64,000 bases of DNA, taken from contig NZ_JADEXY010000001.1 in the NCBI RefSeq assembly GCF_015206885.1, positions 46,988 through 110,987 on the forward strand, in the 5' to 3' direction. Position numbers and translations under genes: made by a program. Below, piece after piece: positions 8,450-17,437 of the stretch (within the stretch, counting starts at the first letter, position 1; every line of letters begins with the position of its first letter). Origin of the DNA: Microcystis aeruginosa LEGE 91341. Lineage in GTDB: Bacteria > Cyanobacteriota > Cyanobacteriia > Cyanobacteriales > Microcystaceae. Below the pieces are notes generated by a model, which saw only the letters and a program-made list of their open reading frames with translations, was not told where the DNA came from and searched no databases.

Positions 8450-9400
8450 CTATTTAATCATTTCTGCGGGTTGAGGTTCCGAGGGTTTAATCGGGGGATT
8501 AGTCTGGGTATTAACGTTTAATTTACCGCCAAATTGCCGTAATTCATACAATTTAACCCCTATTTGGTATTCGTACTGACTCAAAAGACGACCGTAGATA
8601 TAACCAGCTTTGCCATCCAAGAAACCGAGACGGATAAAATAAAAGAGAATAAAGCGCAGCAGCGGTTTAAAGGGCAGTTTTACCCATATTTTCTTTAAAA
8701 AACGTTTTCTCTGCACTGCATCACCGAACAGGTGCGCTCCGATCGTGCCGCTTTCATCATTACCCGTGAGAATATTGTAATAAACCCGGGCTTCCCAGTT
8801 GGAATAACGATTATGTCTTTCTAACCAATGATAGATATCGCGGAAATCGATGTGCAGCATATCATTTTTGAGATAGCCCACCTTGCCATCAAGGATAACG
8901 TGTTCGTGAACTTCGTTATCTCCCGTGTTGGGGATATCTTCCGTGTTTAAATTCTCGTATCTGCCGGACTTATGTTTAAATAAGCGCAGATTCCAGTCGG
9001 GATACTTGCCACCATAACGGATCCATTGTCCGAGGAAGAAGACGCGACGATTGAGGTAATAACCGTTATAGTTGGGATCTTGGATCACGGTGGCGATTTC
9101 GTCCCATAGTTCGGGGGTGATTCTCTCATCACAATCGACGATTAATACCCATTCATTGCGAAAAGGCAGATTATCGAGGGACCAGTTTTTCTTTTTCGGC
9201 CAACGACCATTAAAATAAAATTGGACTACATTAGCACCATAGTTGGTAGATATTTCGATCGAGTGATCGCTGCTTTGGGAATCGACGACAAACACTTCAT
9301 CAGCCCTAGCAACACTCTCTAAACAAGCGGGAAGGTTGGATTCCTCGTTTTTGGCGGGAATTAACACCGAAACGGGAATTTTTTCTGATTGACTAAACAT
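8450..9400 (-). CDS. Family 2 glycosyltransferase (WaaE/KdtX-like)
   Basis: 316 residues. A GT-A fold is indicated by PVSVLIPAKNEESNLPACL at the N-terminus, VFVVDSQSSDHS, and the DxD-like LIVDCDERIT near residue 90. The C-terminal half has amphipathic or hydrophobic segments (PLLRFILFYFIRLGFLDGKAGYIYG) usual for WaaE-type lipopolysaccharide core transferases. It probably adds a sugar to a surface glycan. It is first of a two-gene operon with the WcaF-like acetyltransferase. Its upstream region (9401-9549) shows no other gene. Confidence 0.87.
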   Translation of the reverse strand: MFSQSEKIPVSVLIPAKNEESNLPACLESVARADEVFVVDSQSSDHSIEISTNYGANVVQFYFNGRWPKKKNWSLDNLPFRNEWVLIVDCDERITPELWDEIATVIQDPNYNGYYLNRRVFFLGQWIRYGGKYPDWNLRLFKHKSGRYENLNTEDIPNTGDNEVHEHVILDGKVGYLKNDMLHIDFRDIYHWLERHNRYSNWEARVYYNILTGNDESGTIGAHLFGDAVQRKRFLKKIWVKLPFKPLLRFILFYFIRLGFLDGKAGYIYGRLLSQYEYQIGVKLYELRQFGGKLNVNTQTNPPIKPSEPQPAEMIK

Positions 9401-9549
9401 TGGTACACTGTGGCTAGGTAGAGTGTTCGCACCTTTCCTTAAAACCCTTAGTTACTCAGAAAGCGAGAACTAAGACTTAAGATTTTTTTCAATCATACTA
9501 TACCTTATTCGGTTTTTTCCGTCATTCTTCTGCTCTTCTCCCTAAATTG

Positions 9550-10215
9550 CTAACTGCGAAATAGACGACTATACTGGGTTTCGTGGTTTATACTGGCAAA
9601 ACTTAGCCCCCAACTCCAACTGCTCAGGTTTTCATCGGCTAAACTGATAATATCTGCTGTTGCCGTTAATAAACTGGGCTGTAAACCGAGCAGAAGTGCT
9701 TGTCCTAGGGTTTGTCCAAGGGGAATTAAACGCAATCCCGCATTGATTAAATTACTTGCCCAACTGTGTAAATAGCCTAAAACCGCTAATTCTTCCCCAA
9801 TTTGCCAATGACTTGCCCCGATCGCAAAGGCGGTGGCATAATTGGCCTGTTCCGGTAGATTATCTCTGTCCGCTGCTAACTCCCGTAATAAGTTTAACAG
9901 CGATCGCCCCATTTGCCAGCTTTGTTGTCTTAATTCGGCTGTTTCTCGCGTTGCCGATAACCAATTATCCCAATAATTAAGTTTTGTAAAATCTTCTTGA
10001 CAAAAACAACGATATACCCTCAGCAAAACAGCCGTTTCTAAGCGAATCGAGCCTTGAGAAAGCGATCGCTCTAACCAATCATTTAAGCTGGCACTATTGG
10101 AGATAATCCCCTTTTCGACGAGGGTTTCTAGCCCTTCGGAATAACTATAGGCCCCCACGGGTAAAATGGGACTAGCCAATTGTAATAAACACAAAAGTTC
10201 TTTTTGATCGAGCAT
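9550..10215 (-). CDS. ureF: Urease accessory protein UreF
   Basis: 221 residues, typical UreF length, starting LLCLLQLASPILPVGAYSYSEGLETLV, the conserved UreF N-terminus. UreF joins UreD and UreG in the complex that delivers Ni2+ to apo-urease. It stands alone here: no other ure gene lies in the window, consistent with the scattered urease genes of many cyanobacteria. The start is the only ATG before the conserved region. Confidence 0.93.
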   Translation of the reverse strand: MLDQKELLCLLQLASPILPVGAYSYSEGLETLVEKGIISNSASLNDWLERSLSQGSIRLETAVLLRVYRCFCQEDFTKLNYWDNWLSATRETAELRQQSWQMGRSLLNLLRELAADRDNLPEQANYATAFAIGASHWQIGEELAVLGYLHSWASNLINAGLRLIPLGQTLGQALLLGLQPSLLTATADIISLADENLSSWSWGLSFASINHETQYSRLFRS

Positions 10216-10349
10216 AGAAAACCGAGAAAATTGTCCTTAACACAACTGGGGAAATGCTTGGCGCTTCGTTATTTAGATTGAGCGGGTAGAAAGCGGCACT
10301 TTGTGAATTATACCGTGATTAATAGGCACAATTATCAACTGTTATACTT

Positions 10350-10961
10350 ATGTCCTCACGAGAACAGCATTTTCTGAAAATAAATCTTGTCGTTCTCCTC
10401 TTGATTTTAGTTTTGATTGCTGGGGTTGATCGGGCAGAATTACCCTCTAGTCTTTTATTTTATCCTCCCGCTACTCCCCCAACTCCGATTGCTGGTTTAT
10501 TAACCCATTCTTTTCAATTGCTTTGTTGTTTACCTCCGATTGTTTGCCTTTTTAGTTATGCTTTATTGTCCCGCAAGACAAGTTTCAATAATTCTGACAT
10601 TTTTTTACTTTTTTCTGGTATAATAACGGGACTTTTTGCCATCAATGAAATCTTCAGAATTCATATCATTCTCCTCTATTTTAATATTCCCAAATTCTTG
10701 ACTATCTCTGTTTATGCCCTCGCAATTCTGATTTATGGTTTAGCATTTTGGCGGCGAATAGGACAAACTTATTACCAAATTTTAATCATTGCTTTAGCAC
10801 TTTTAACTTTTGCAATCGCTATCGATTTTCTCCAGATTAAAAATCAAGGTTTTGCTAGTCTAAGTGAAGGAATTCCTAAACTTTTAAGCGCAGTGAATCT
10901 GGCCAGCTATTTTTGGGATCTATGTTTTCAAGAAATTTTAGCCCAGATCAAATCCCAATAA
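10350..10961 (+). CDS. Conserved membrane protein of unknown function
   Basis: 203 residues, about six membrane helices (for example INLVVLLLILVLIAGV, LFSGIITGLFAI, ILIIALALLTFAIAI) and no motif I recognise. It is convergent with moaB, with the two stop codons separated by a single base. Codon use looks native. It could be a small cyanobacterial integral membrane protein; no function can be inferred. Confidence 0.65.
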   Translation: MSSREQHFLKINLVVLLLILVLIAGVDRAELPSSLLFYPPATPPTPIAGLLTHSFQLLCCLPPIVCLFSYALLSRKTSFNNSDIFLLFSGIITGLFAINEIFRIHIILLYFNIPKFLTISVYALAILIYGLAFWRRIGQTYYQILIIALALLTFAIAIDFLQIKNQGFASLSEGIPKLLSAVNLASYFWDLCFQEILAQIKSQ

Positions 10962-10962
10962 A

Positions 10963-11466
10963 TTACTCATTCATCTGTTTAACCAGATGTAAAATTTCAG
11001 GAAGAATCAGTTTTTCTAGGGCTAATTTAACGGCATTAGTGGAACCGGGGAGAGAAAAGACTAATAAGTTTTGATAAACCCCAGCTATTGCCCTCGATGC
11101 CATGGCACGGGAGCCAATTTCTTGATAACTGAGATAACGAAATAATTCGCCAAAACCAGGCAAAGTAATCCTTAATAAAGGTACTAAAGCATCGTATGTA
11201 GTATCTCTGGGAGCAATACCTGTACCCCCATTGAGAATTAAGACTTTTATCTGATTTTGATTGCTAATCTCTGGTAAAATTGCTTGAATTTGTGAGGGTT
11301 CATCGGGGATAATTAAGTATAGGCCGATATCGTGACCCGATCGAGTTAGTAACTCTTGAATTATTTGGCCACTTCTATCCGTCTCTGGGGTACGAGTATC
11401 GCTCACCGTGACTACGGCACAGCTAAGGTGAAGGGGGGTGGTGTCGGGATGGGGAATAAAGGTCAT
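10963..11466 (-). CDS. moaB: Molybdenum cofactor biosynthesis protein MoaB/MogA family
   Basis: 167 residues from the ATG at 11466. The MoCF-binding fold is clear: CAVVTVSDTRTPETDRSGQ, then LILNGGTGIAPRDTTYDAL, and late FSLPGSTNAVKLAL. The family adenylylates molybdopterin (MogA role) in Moco synthesis. A longer reading from an ATG at 11484 would take its first codons from a MITE that begins 4 bp upstream of 11466, so the shorter start is preferred. The MITE therefore forms the whole immediate leader. Confidence 0.9.
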   Translation of the reverse strand: MTFIPHPDTTPLHLSCAVVTVSDTRTPETDRSGQIIQELLTRSGHDIGLYLIIPDEPSQIQAILPEISNQNQIKVLILNGGTGIAPRDTTYDALVPLLRITLPGFGELFRYLSYQEIGSRAMASRAIAGVYQNLLVFSLPGSTNAVKLALEKLILPEILHLVKQMNE

Positions 11467-11470
11467 AATT

Positions 11471-11686
11471 AGGGTTTGCGGCAAAAAGTTTTTCCTGGGG
11501 ACAGGGTGTGGGGTGTAGGGTGTAGGGTGTAGGGTTTTACCGATTTTGAGGTAGTCAATTACCTAATTTTCAGGGAAAAAGTCCAGGGATTTTCCCCCTG
11601 ATCACTCCCATATCGGGTACTTTTTGATTGACAAAAAGTCTAAAAGTCTTATCCAACAAGGTTTTTAGATTTATTCAGCCAGCCCT
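11471..11686. mobile_element. MITE family A, copy 1 (AGGGTTTGC / CAGCCAGCCCT ends)
   Basis: 216-bp non-coding element with imperfect terminal inverted repeats (AGGGTTTGCGGCAAAAAGTT against TTTATTCAGCCAGCCCT) flanked by AATT on both sides (11467-11470 and 11687-11690). Internal GTGTAGG repeats vary in number. A full relative lies at 36044-36237, with end fragments at 34264, 42586, 50715 and 63840. The apparent reading frames inside it are not genes. Confidence 0.85.
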
Positions 11687-11919
11687 AATTAACGATATGC
11701 TGAGAGTTCGAGAAAAACAAGCATTAAGAACAAATGTATGTATTATCTGGTCAGTGCAGTCACCATGGAATAAAAAACTTAACTTTGGCAAGTATTGCCG
11801 ATTTTTGCCAGTTTTTGGAACCTTTTCGCCAGTAATGGTGACAAGGTATAAGGATCTTCTAGAGAACAGATTATCCCAAAATAACAAAATCGAGATTATC
11901 ATCTAAGTTGGTATAGATT

Positions 11920-12774
11920 ATGACTGGAATTATGAGTCAACTCAGTCCCCTACAAGCCGAACAAATCAAGGAAATAGGGACTTATTTACGTCAAAAACGA
12001 GAAGAAAGCTGCCTGAGCATAGACGATATCGCCGCCCTGACGATGATTAGATTGCCAATGCTAGAAGCGTTGGAAACGGGGAATTGGGAGAAATTACCAG
12101 AATTAATTTATGTCAAGGGATTTATTAAACGCTACGGTGATGCCCTAAAAATTGATGGTAAAGCTTTAGCCGATCGCTTGTCTCCTAGTGCGGAACAATT
12201 AGCTCAAGAGGTAACTATCCCGAAAAAACTGCCCACAAAAGCTACCCCCATCCCCAAGGCTGAACCCGCTGCCCCAAAAGCGGAGCGGGTGAAACCAGAA
12301 AAACCAGCCCCAGAAACTAGCCCCCAACCAGCTAAATCGACCTTTTTTGGGATATATCTCTGGCTAGGCTTGCTGGCGGGCATATTTTGTGGTATTGGCT
12401 ATCTTTTCCTCCGTCCCCCTCTCTCTAATCCCCCTGCGGTTACTCCCTCTCCTTCCCCCGTGGGTTCCCCCGCACCGGTAGTCTCTCCCGTGCTGGTAGC
12501 CTCTCCCTCCCCTTCTCCTCCGCCAAAAGTTCCCCTCTCAGCCGAAGTAACTATTGAACAGGCCGCTTGGGTAAGGGTAATTGCCGATGGCAAAAAAGTC
12601 CATGAAGGCAATCTCCAACCCGGGACCAAACGAACTTGGACAGCCCAAAAGAGTTTAAATATTCGATCGGGCAATGCTGGTGCTGTTAAAATCTCTCTTA
12701 ACGAAAACCCTGCCCAATTAATGGGTAAAGCTGGTCAAATTGGCGAAATCACTTTAACTGCACCTCCTCAGTAG
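11920..12774 (+). CDS. RodZ-like helix-turn-helix membrane protein
   Basis: 284 residues. The N-terminal HTH_25 domain (IGTYLRQKREESCLSIDDIAALTMI, about 15-90) is followed by a Pro/Ala/Lys-rich linker, one membrane helix (about 145-165, IYLWLGLLAGIFCGIGYLFL), a Pro/Ser-rich periplasmic linker and a C-terminal DUF4115-type domain (WVRVIADGKKVHEGNL, SLNIRSGNAGAVKISL). RodZ links MreB to the wall machinery and sets cell shape. Cyanobacterial RodZ-like proteins of coccoid species may act otherwise. An ATG at 11932 is an equally possible start. Confidence 0.83.
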   Translation: MTGIMSQLSPLQAEQIKEIGTYLRQKREESCLSIDDIAALTMIRLPMLEALETGNWEKLPELIYVKGFIKRYGDALKIDGKALADRLSPSAEQLAQEVTIPKKLPTKATPIPKAEPAAPKAERVKPEKPAPETSPQPAKSTFFGIYLWLGLLAGIFCGIGYLFLRPPLSNPPAVTPSPSPVGSPAPVVSPVLVASPSPSPPPKVPLSAEVTIEQAAWVRVIADGKKVHEGNLQPGTKRTWTAQKSLNIRSGNAGAVKISLNENPAQLMGKAGQIGEITLTAPPQ

Positions 12775-12786
12775 GATGGGGGTTTG

Positions 12787-12933
12787 GGGTGATGGGGTGT
12801 GGGAATTATGAATTATGAATTATGAATTATGAATTGGTGAGGGGAGAGTAGGGAGAACAAATAAAAATAATCTCCTGACTCCCGACTCCCGACTCCTGAA
12901 AACTGAAAACTGAAAACTGATAACTGATAACTG
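12787..12933. repeat. Two short tandem repeat arrays (ATTATGA and ACTGAAA/ACTGATA)
   Basis: Heptamer arrays GAATTAT (about 12804-12835) and CTGAAAA/CTGATAA (about 12895-12933) occupy the space between the RodZ-like gene and the convergent cytochrome gene, with GACTCCC repeats between them. The same heptamers recur at 5167, 45472-45705 and 50567. Confidence 0.85.
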
Positions 12934-12934
12934 A

Positions 12935-13447
12935 TTAGGCTGCATTATCCCAGATGGGGGTAAGGGTTTGATAATCGTAGCGGGAAGCGTTGGGATGACA
13001 GGTGACACAGGTGGTGTGACCGAGAGGAGTGGGTAAATTGACCCTAGGGTGCAAAACCTTTACATAGCTGGACTGTTCAATTAAGAGGGGAACGAAAGTA
13101 GTCTCCCTAAGAGGGCGGGAAGAATAACTGAGATAATCCCAGATAAGACGCTGAGTAATGCCAACAATTGGTTTTAAACGGATACCATAGTGAGAATTAG
13201 GATTTTCTAGGATTTTTTTCCAAGTTTGACTCGGTAGGATACTGGGGGGAATGGCAATATGGCAAGTGGCACAATTTTCTAGATAGGTTTGCTCTCCAAT
13301 TTGATAACGATTCAGCAATGTATCCGAGGCAGGAGATTGGGCGATCGCTGGTTGTTGAAGTAGCGAAGCCAGTAGAATACCCCCTAGAATACTGAGGAGA
13401 AAGAGGATCGGAAAAAAAATCGATTTCACTTGACCGCTGGAAGGCAT
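12935..13447 (-). CDS. Dihaem c-type cytochrome
   Basis: 170 residues with an N-terminal signal or anchor (IFFPILFLLSILGGILLASLL then AIAQS) and two CxxCH haem motifs, NCATCH near residue 60 and CVTCH near 150. It is a short dihaem cytochrome found in cyanobacteria and expected in the periplasm or thylakoid lumen. The redox partner is unknown. The stop lies within 2 bp of a repeat array. It sits downstream of hisZ on the same strand with an 85-bp gap, so it probably has its own promoter. Confidence 0.82.
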   Translation of the reverse strand: MPSSGQVKSIFFPILFLLSILGGILLASLLQQPAIAQSPASDTLLNRYQIGEQTYLENCATCHIAIPPSILPSQTWKKILENPNSHYGIRLKPIVGITQRLIWDYLSYSSRPLRETTFVPLLIEQSSYVKVLHPRVNLPTPLGHTTCVTCHPNASRYDYQTLTPIWDNAA

Positions 13448-13532
13448 GACTGGGATGACGAGTAATTGAACACAATTATGGAGTCCTATAGCAGCGGTCA
13501 GAAGGCAGGATTTCCGCTGCTTTTGCCCCCTT

Positions 13533-14750
13533 TTAGAGAGATTCTTCGCTCACGGAACCATCTTCTTGCACCCAGGCGAGATTTTTAATCATTCGATCGC
13601 GGGCATAGGTGCGAATTTCTGCCTCGCTGCGACCACCTAAATCGATCGCCACCCTCAGATTAGGATCACTGGTGCGAAGGGAGCGAGCTTTACTAAAAGT
13701 CGCTATCTGGGCGTTATTACCCAAAGGGATAAGCAACCAGTCGAGGGGAGGAGCCTGGGTGGGTAAAGTCTGGCCTGATAATAAACTTTCGTGCAGTTCT
13801 TCGATATTCAGGGAAAAACCGATACCGGGAGCCGATTGACCCTGGGGATGAAAAACGCCCAATAATTGATCATAGCGTCCGCCCTGGCCTAAAATACTGA
13901 GATTTTGCTGGTGATCACTAACCGCTTTAAAAACGATGCCGGTGTAGTAATCAAAGGTTTGAATGAGACTTAAATCGAGAATTAGGGGGAAGGGTTCAGA
14001 GCGATCGGCATTAAGCAGCTCGACTAGGGATTTAAGGTTATTAACGGCTTTTTGGGCCGATTCTTCCTGGGCTAATACTGCCACTTGTGCGAGGACATCG
14101 TGAGGATTACCGCGCAGGTGAAATAATTGTCGGGCTTGCTGCCGGAGGGTTTCGTTGGGATAGGGAAGATTTTCGAGGCTAACGTAGTCAAGGAGGGCTA
14201 AACAGCGTTTCACCTGTTCCCGTAAGGGATCGGGAAAAGGGGAAAGTAGGGAACGAGTCAAACCCGCTTCTCCTAGAATAATCTGCCAGTTAGGGACGGC
14301 CAAACTATCGAAACAGTCGGCCAGGAGCAGTAAAATCTCGGCATCAGCTAGTAAACCGCCAGAAAAGAGCAATTCTACCCCCGCTTGATAGAATTCCACT
14401 TGACGACCGTGATAACCGGCGCTAGGGCTACGAAAAACGTTGGCCCGATAACAGAGACGTTGGGGATAAGACTCCCCACTCATGCGGGAGACGGCACTAC
14501 GGGCAATGGAAGCAGTTAATTCAGGGCGTAATCCCGATAGTCCTTGACTATCCCCGTGCAGTTGGATCACGGTGCTGGGATCGATCGTACCGCCTGCGGT
14601 GAGGGTATCGAGCCATTCAATGGTGGAGGTGACGATCCTTTGATAGCCCCAACGCTGAAAGACAGACTGAAGGCGATCGTTAATCCAGCCTTTTTGGGTA
14701 ACTTCTAGGGGTAATAAATCCCTTGTCCCCGCCGGGGGTTGATGAATCAT
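13533..14750 (-). CDS. hisZ: ATP phosphoribosyltransferase regulatory subunit HisZ
   Basis: 405 residues, class II histidyl-tRNA-synthetase-like. It starts PPAGTRDLLPLEVTQKGWI; motif 2-like LRPELTASIAR and RLCYRANVFR follow, and LILDLSLIQTFDYYTGIVF and GGRYDQLLGVF come late. HisZ lacks tRNA ligase activity and partners the short HisG to start histidine synthesis with allosteric control. It is the last gene of a minus-strand run after the J-domain/TPR gene (38-bp gap). Confidence 0.93.
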   Translation of the reverse strand: MIHQPPAGTRDLLPLEVTQKGWINDRLQSVFQRWGYQRIVTSTIEWLDTLTAGGTIDPSTVIQLHGDSQGLSGLRPELTASIARSAVSRMSGESYPQRLCYRANVFRSPSAGYHGRQVEFYQAGVELLFSGGLLADAEILLLLADCFDSLAVPNWQIILGEAGLTRSLLSPFPDPLREQVKRCLALLDYVSLENLPYPNETLRQQARQLFHLRGNPHDVLAQVAVLAQEESAQKAVNNLKSLVELLNADRSEPFPLILDLSLIQTFDYYTGIVFKAVSDHQQNLSILGQGGRYDQLLGVFHPQGQSAPGIGFSLNIEELHESLLSGQTLPTQAPPLDWLLIPLGNNAQIATFSKARSLRTSDPNLRVAIDLGGRSEAEIRTYARDRMIKNLAWVQEDGSVSEESL

Positions 14751-14788
14751 GGGAGTTTGCTAATCAAAATCGGTGGCACTGGTCAGTC

Positions 14789-15730
14789 CTATTTCTTTTT
14801 ACCACCAAATCGAGACCAAAAACCGCCCTTGCGCTCTCCTTCCTCTTTTTGTTCTTTCTGGTCTTGCATTTCAATATTAGAATTAACTGCTTTATCTAGT
14901 TCCCGTTTGCACTTAATCACCGTCGCATCTTTGGGGTTGGTTTGCCAAGCGCGATTGATATGAACCCGGGCCATGGATAGTTGATTTTGTCGCAGGTAGG
15001 CTAAACCGATCAGGGCGTGACAGATGCCATTATCCGGTTCTTGCCGCAGGGCATCGCGCAATTCTCGCAAAGCTTGGGCGGGGTTATTTTCGTCAAGAGA
15101 GGCTTGGGCGCGGCGAATATAGGCTTCTAGGGGCGATTCCTTGGCTCTAGTCCGGGCTGCCGTGGTGGTGACAGTCGCTGTAACTAACTCGGACTGGTTA
15201 GTATTGCCCTGGGAGATAAAGACTTTCGGGGTGGTTTTCCTGCTGCCCCTACCTTCGGTTAAGATCAGATAGACCAGATTGAGTTCACTGAGTTGGGCGA
15301 TTTTCTGATAGGTATTTTCCAGGGCAGTATATTGATCGATCGCCAAAGATTGCAGGATTTTTTGATAGGCTAATTCATAGTTAGCGCTAGATTGGGCTAG
15401 TTTTCTAGCTGGTTCGCTACTGATGGTGATTTTACTCAAATCTTTCCCCATTGCCTTGCCCATTTGTGCTAAAACAAGGCGAAATTCTTCGCGAGATAGA
15501 TCGTGGCTCAGATGTTCGTAGGCGGGGTTAACTAATTTTGAAAGTAACTGATTAGCCCGTTTCTTTTCATCAGTGGTGTAAGTGCGACAGGTATCAGGAT
15601 GGATTTTATAGGCGATTTTTAAGTAACGCTCGCGAATCTCCTCCTGTTCGGCATCGATCGAGACTCCTAAAATAGCGAAATGATCGATTAAATCATATTG
15701 AAATAATCCCTGGGAAATTGGAAAAGTCAT
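14789..15730 (-). CDS. J-domain and TPR-repeat protein
   Basis: 313 residues. The N-terminal J domain (about 12-75) contains IHPDT, the HPD signature needed to stimulate Hsp70, in YLKIAYKIHPDTCRTYT. The C-terminal part has TPR-like helices (AYIRRAQASLDENNPAQALRELRDALRQ, ALIGLAYLRQNQLSMARVHINRAW). The tail is Lys/Glu-rich. It is probably a DnaK co-chaperone or scaffold of cyanobacterial type. It lies between the inositol monophosphatase gene (36-bp gap) and hisZ. Confidence 0.85.
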   Translation of the reverse strand: MTFPISQGLFQYDLIDHFAILGVSIDAEQEEIRERYLKIAYKIHPDTCRTYTTDEKKRANQLLSKLVNPAYEHLSHDLSREEFRLVLAQMGKAMGKDLSKITISSEPARKLAQSSANYELAYQKILQSLAIDQYTALENTYQKIAQLSELNLVYLILTEGRGSRKTTPKVFISQGNTNQSELVTATVTTTAARTRAKESPLEAYIRRAQASLDENNPAQALRELRDALRQEPDNGICHALIGLAYLRQNQLSMARVHINRAWQTNPKDATVIKCKRELDKAVNSNIEMQDQKEQKEEGERKGGFWSRFGGKKK

Positions 15731-15766
15731 AGAGAGTATCCTGCTCTAATTAAAATAATAATCGCA

Positions 15767-16588
15767 TTAAAACTGAAAACTCCAAGAGGCCGCTTTTTGC
15801 AGAGCTTGGCTTAAGGGGGTGTGAATCTGTCCGTTAGTAGCCAGGATTCGCCCCGTTTCTATCAGAAAAGGACTCTCATCGTAGGCGCTAATTTTACCCC
15901 CAGCTTCTTCGATCAGAATAACTCCTGCGGCCAGATCCCAGGGATTAATTCCTCGTTCCCAATAACCATCTAAGCGCCCACAGGCCACATCGGTTAAGTC
16001 TTTGGCAGCGGAACCGCTGCGGCGTACCCCTTGGGTCAGATGGGTCAGATAACAGAATTCGGCATAATTATTATCGGGGGTTTGACAGCGATCGTAGGCA
16101 AAACCCGTCACCAGTAAACTTTTTTCTAGTTCACTGGTCCGGGAGACATGGATGGGACGACGGTTCAGAGTAGCCCCTAAACCCTGGGCTGCCCGAAATA
16201 GTTCCTTTCTAAAGGGGTTATAGATGACTCCCACTGCTGCTTTCCCTGCGATCAGGAGTCCGATGGAGACGACGGATACGGGATAACCGTGGGCATAGTT
16301 GGTGGTTCCGTCGAGAGGATCGATCGCCCAGAGATAGTCGCTATCGGTCCCTGGCAGTTTTCCCGATTCTTCCGCTAAAATCCCGTGTTTGGGAAAGTGA
16401 CGGCCAAGAATTTTGAGAATTTCTGTTTCCGCTCGACGATCTATTTCCGTCACTAAATCGCCCGATCGCCCTTTTTCTTCTATTGTCTCGATTTTACCCC
16501 AATTATCGAGGATAATTGTTCCCGCCGTTAGGGCGGCTTCGCTGGCAATGTCTAAGTATTTTTCTAATTGGCTGCTGGTATCTAGCAC
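15767..16588 (-). CDS. Inositol monophosphatase family protein
   Basis: 273 residues with the metal-binding motifs of the family: LAEESG near residue 75, WAIDPLDGTTNYAHGYP near 88-104, and NPWDLAAGVILIEEAGG near 215-231. These Mg2+-dependent phosphatases act on inositol-1-P, 3'-phosphoadenosine compounds or histidinol-P. The placement two genes upstream of hisZ makes a histidinol-phosphatase role conceivable but unproved. It begins 14 bp downstream of the ferredoxin stop, so it is probably in the same transcript. Confidence 0.88.
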   Translation of the reverse strand: MLDTSSQLEKYLDIASEAALTAGTIILDNWGKIETIEEKGRSGDLVTEIDRRAETEILKILGRHFPKHGILAEESGKLPGTDSDYLWAIDPLDGTTNYAHGYPVSVVSIGLLIAGKAAVGVIYNPFRKELFRAAQGLGATLNRRPIHVSRTSELEKSLLVTGFAYDRCQTPDNNYAEFCYLTHLTQGVRRSGSAAKDLTDVACGRLDGYWERGINPWDLAAGVILIEEAGGKISAYDESPFLIETGRILATNGQIHTPLSQALQKAASWSFQF

Positions 16589-16597
16589 GATTAATCC

Positions 16598-17090
16598 CTA
16601 ATCTATTCCTCATCTAAGGGTAAACCAAAACGCACTTTCCCACGAGCAAAAAAGCGACCAAATTGCAGTTCATAGACTTCATCTTCGTCTTGGGTGGCTA
16701 CTTCCAGATCGCCCCGGGCATAACTGACACAAAGTAAAGCATAACCTCTGGCTTTTAATTCCGGCGATAGTCCGATCGCTTCTGGTTGATGGATATCTCC
16801 CGATAATACCCTGACCGCGCAGCTGGTACAAGCTCCATTGCGACAGGAAAAGGGTAATTGATAGCCCTGTTTTTCCAGACTGTGCAGTATATAGTTATCG
16901 TCGGGAACGGTGGTGGTAATTTTTTCGCCCGTCTGACGATTGTTAACGGTGATTTGATGATATTTAGTCATAGTTTAGTTAGGCGGAAATTAAATTATCG
17001 ATGCAATTCTAGATAGTTCTAAATTTAGGGGCTATTTTGATCAGCCATTTCGATTGTATCATCAATATTTGCTCAAATGGTCATCATCTT
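16598..17090. repeat. Segmental duplication arm A (ferredoxin gene plus upstream region)
   Basis: Nearly identical to 24563-25058, with identity beginning at CTAATCTATTCC and fading after TCATCATCTTGA. It bounds the helicase/toxin-antitoxin island on one side. From here to 17437 I see no gene, RNA or repeat. Confidence 0.88.
16603..16971 (-). CDS. Plant-type [2Fe-2S] ferredoxin, copy A
   Basis: 122 residues. The cluster ligands are C43-x4-C48-x2-C51 (CRNGACTSC) and C81 (LLCVSY), with a C-terminal extension of about 20 residues (FGRFFARGKVRFGLPLDEE) beyond classic PetF. It carries electrons to soluble acceptors. A second copy at 24568-24936 differs by one residue (E98 here, K98 there), and the two share about 490 bp of flanking identity from 16598 to about 17090. 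This copy heads the run towards inositol monophosphatase and hisZ and is likely the ancestral regulatory context. Confidence 0.93.
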   Translation of the reverse strand: MTKYHQITVNNRQTGEKITTTVPDDNYILHSLEKQGYQLPFSCRNGACTSCAVRVLSGDIHQPEAIGLSPELKARGYALLCVSYARGDLEVATQDEDEVYELQFGRFFARGKVRFGLPLDEE

Positions 17091-17437
17091 GACAATTATC
17101 CTTGACAAAGGGGTCGGTTTTCGTGGAATTTGCCTAAATCAGAATCTCGTACCATCATCTTTAATCCTCAAAATATCTACGCGCTTGAGATAGGCGAAAA
17201 ATCAGCATCTTTTCTTAAATTACGATGAAAAGGTTTCAGGCTGGGAATAGATTGACTCACGATTTATCTATTTGAGAAGATTGGTCATAATTTTGTAAAT
17301 CTCTCGTTAGAAGTATAGCTAGTCTCTTAATACTCCCTTGCTCAGTTATTATCAATTACAAGTCAGCATCAAATCAGGTTATGCAGTCATAATCCCAATC
17401 GATCGCCCAGTAGTCAATCAAGGCAGCAAGGTTATCT

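Noticed and set aside
11628..11906. Open frames of 92 and 75 codons upstream of the RodZ-like gene
   Set aside because: They begin in or overlap MITE A and have no recognisable protein features.
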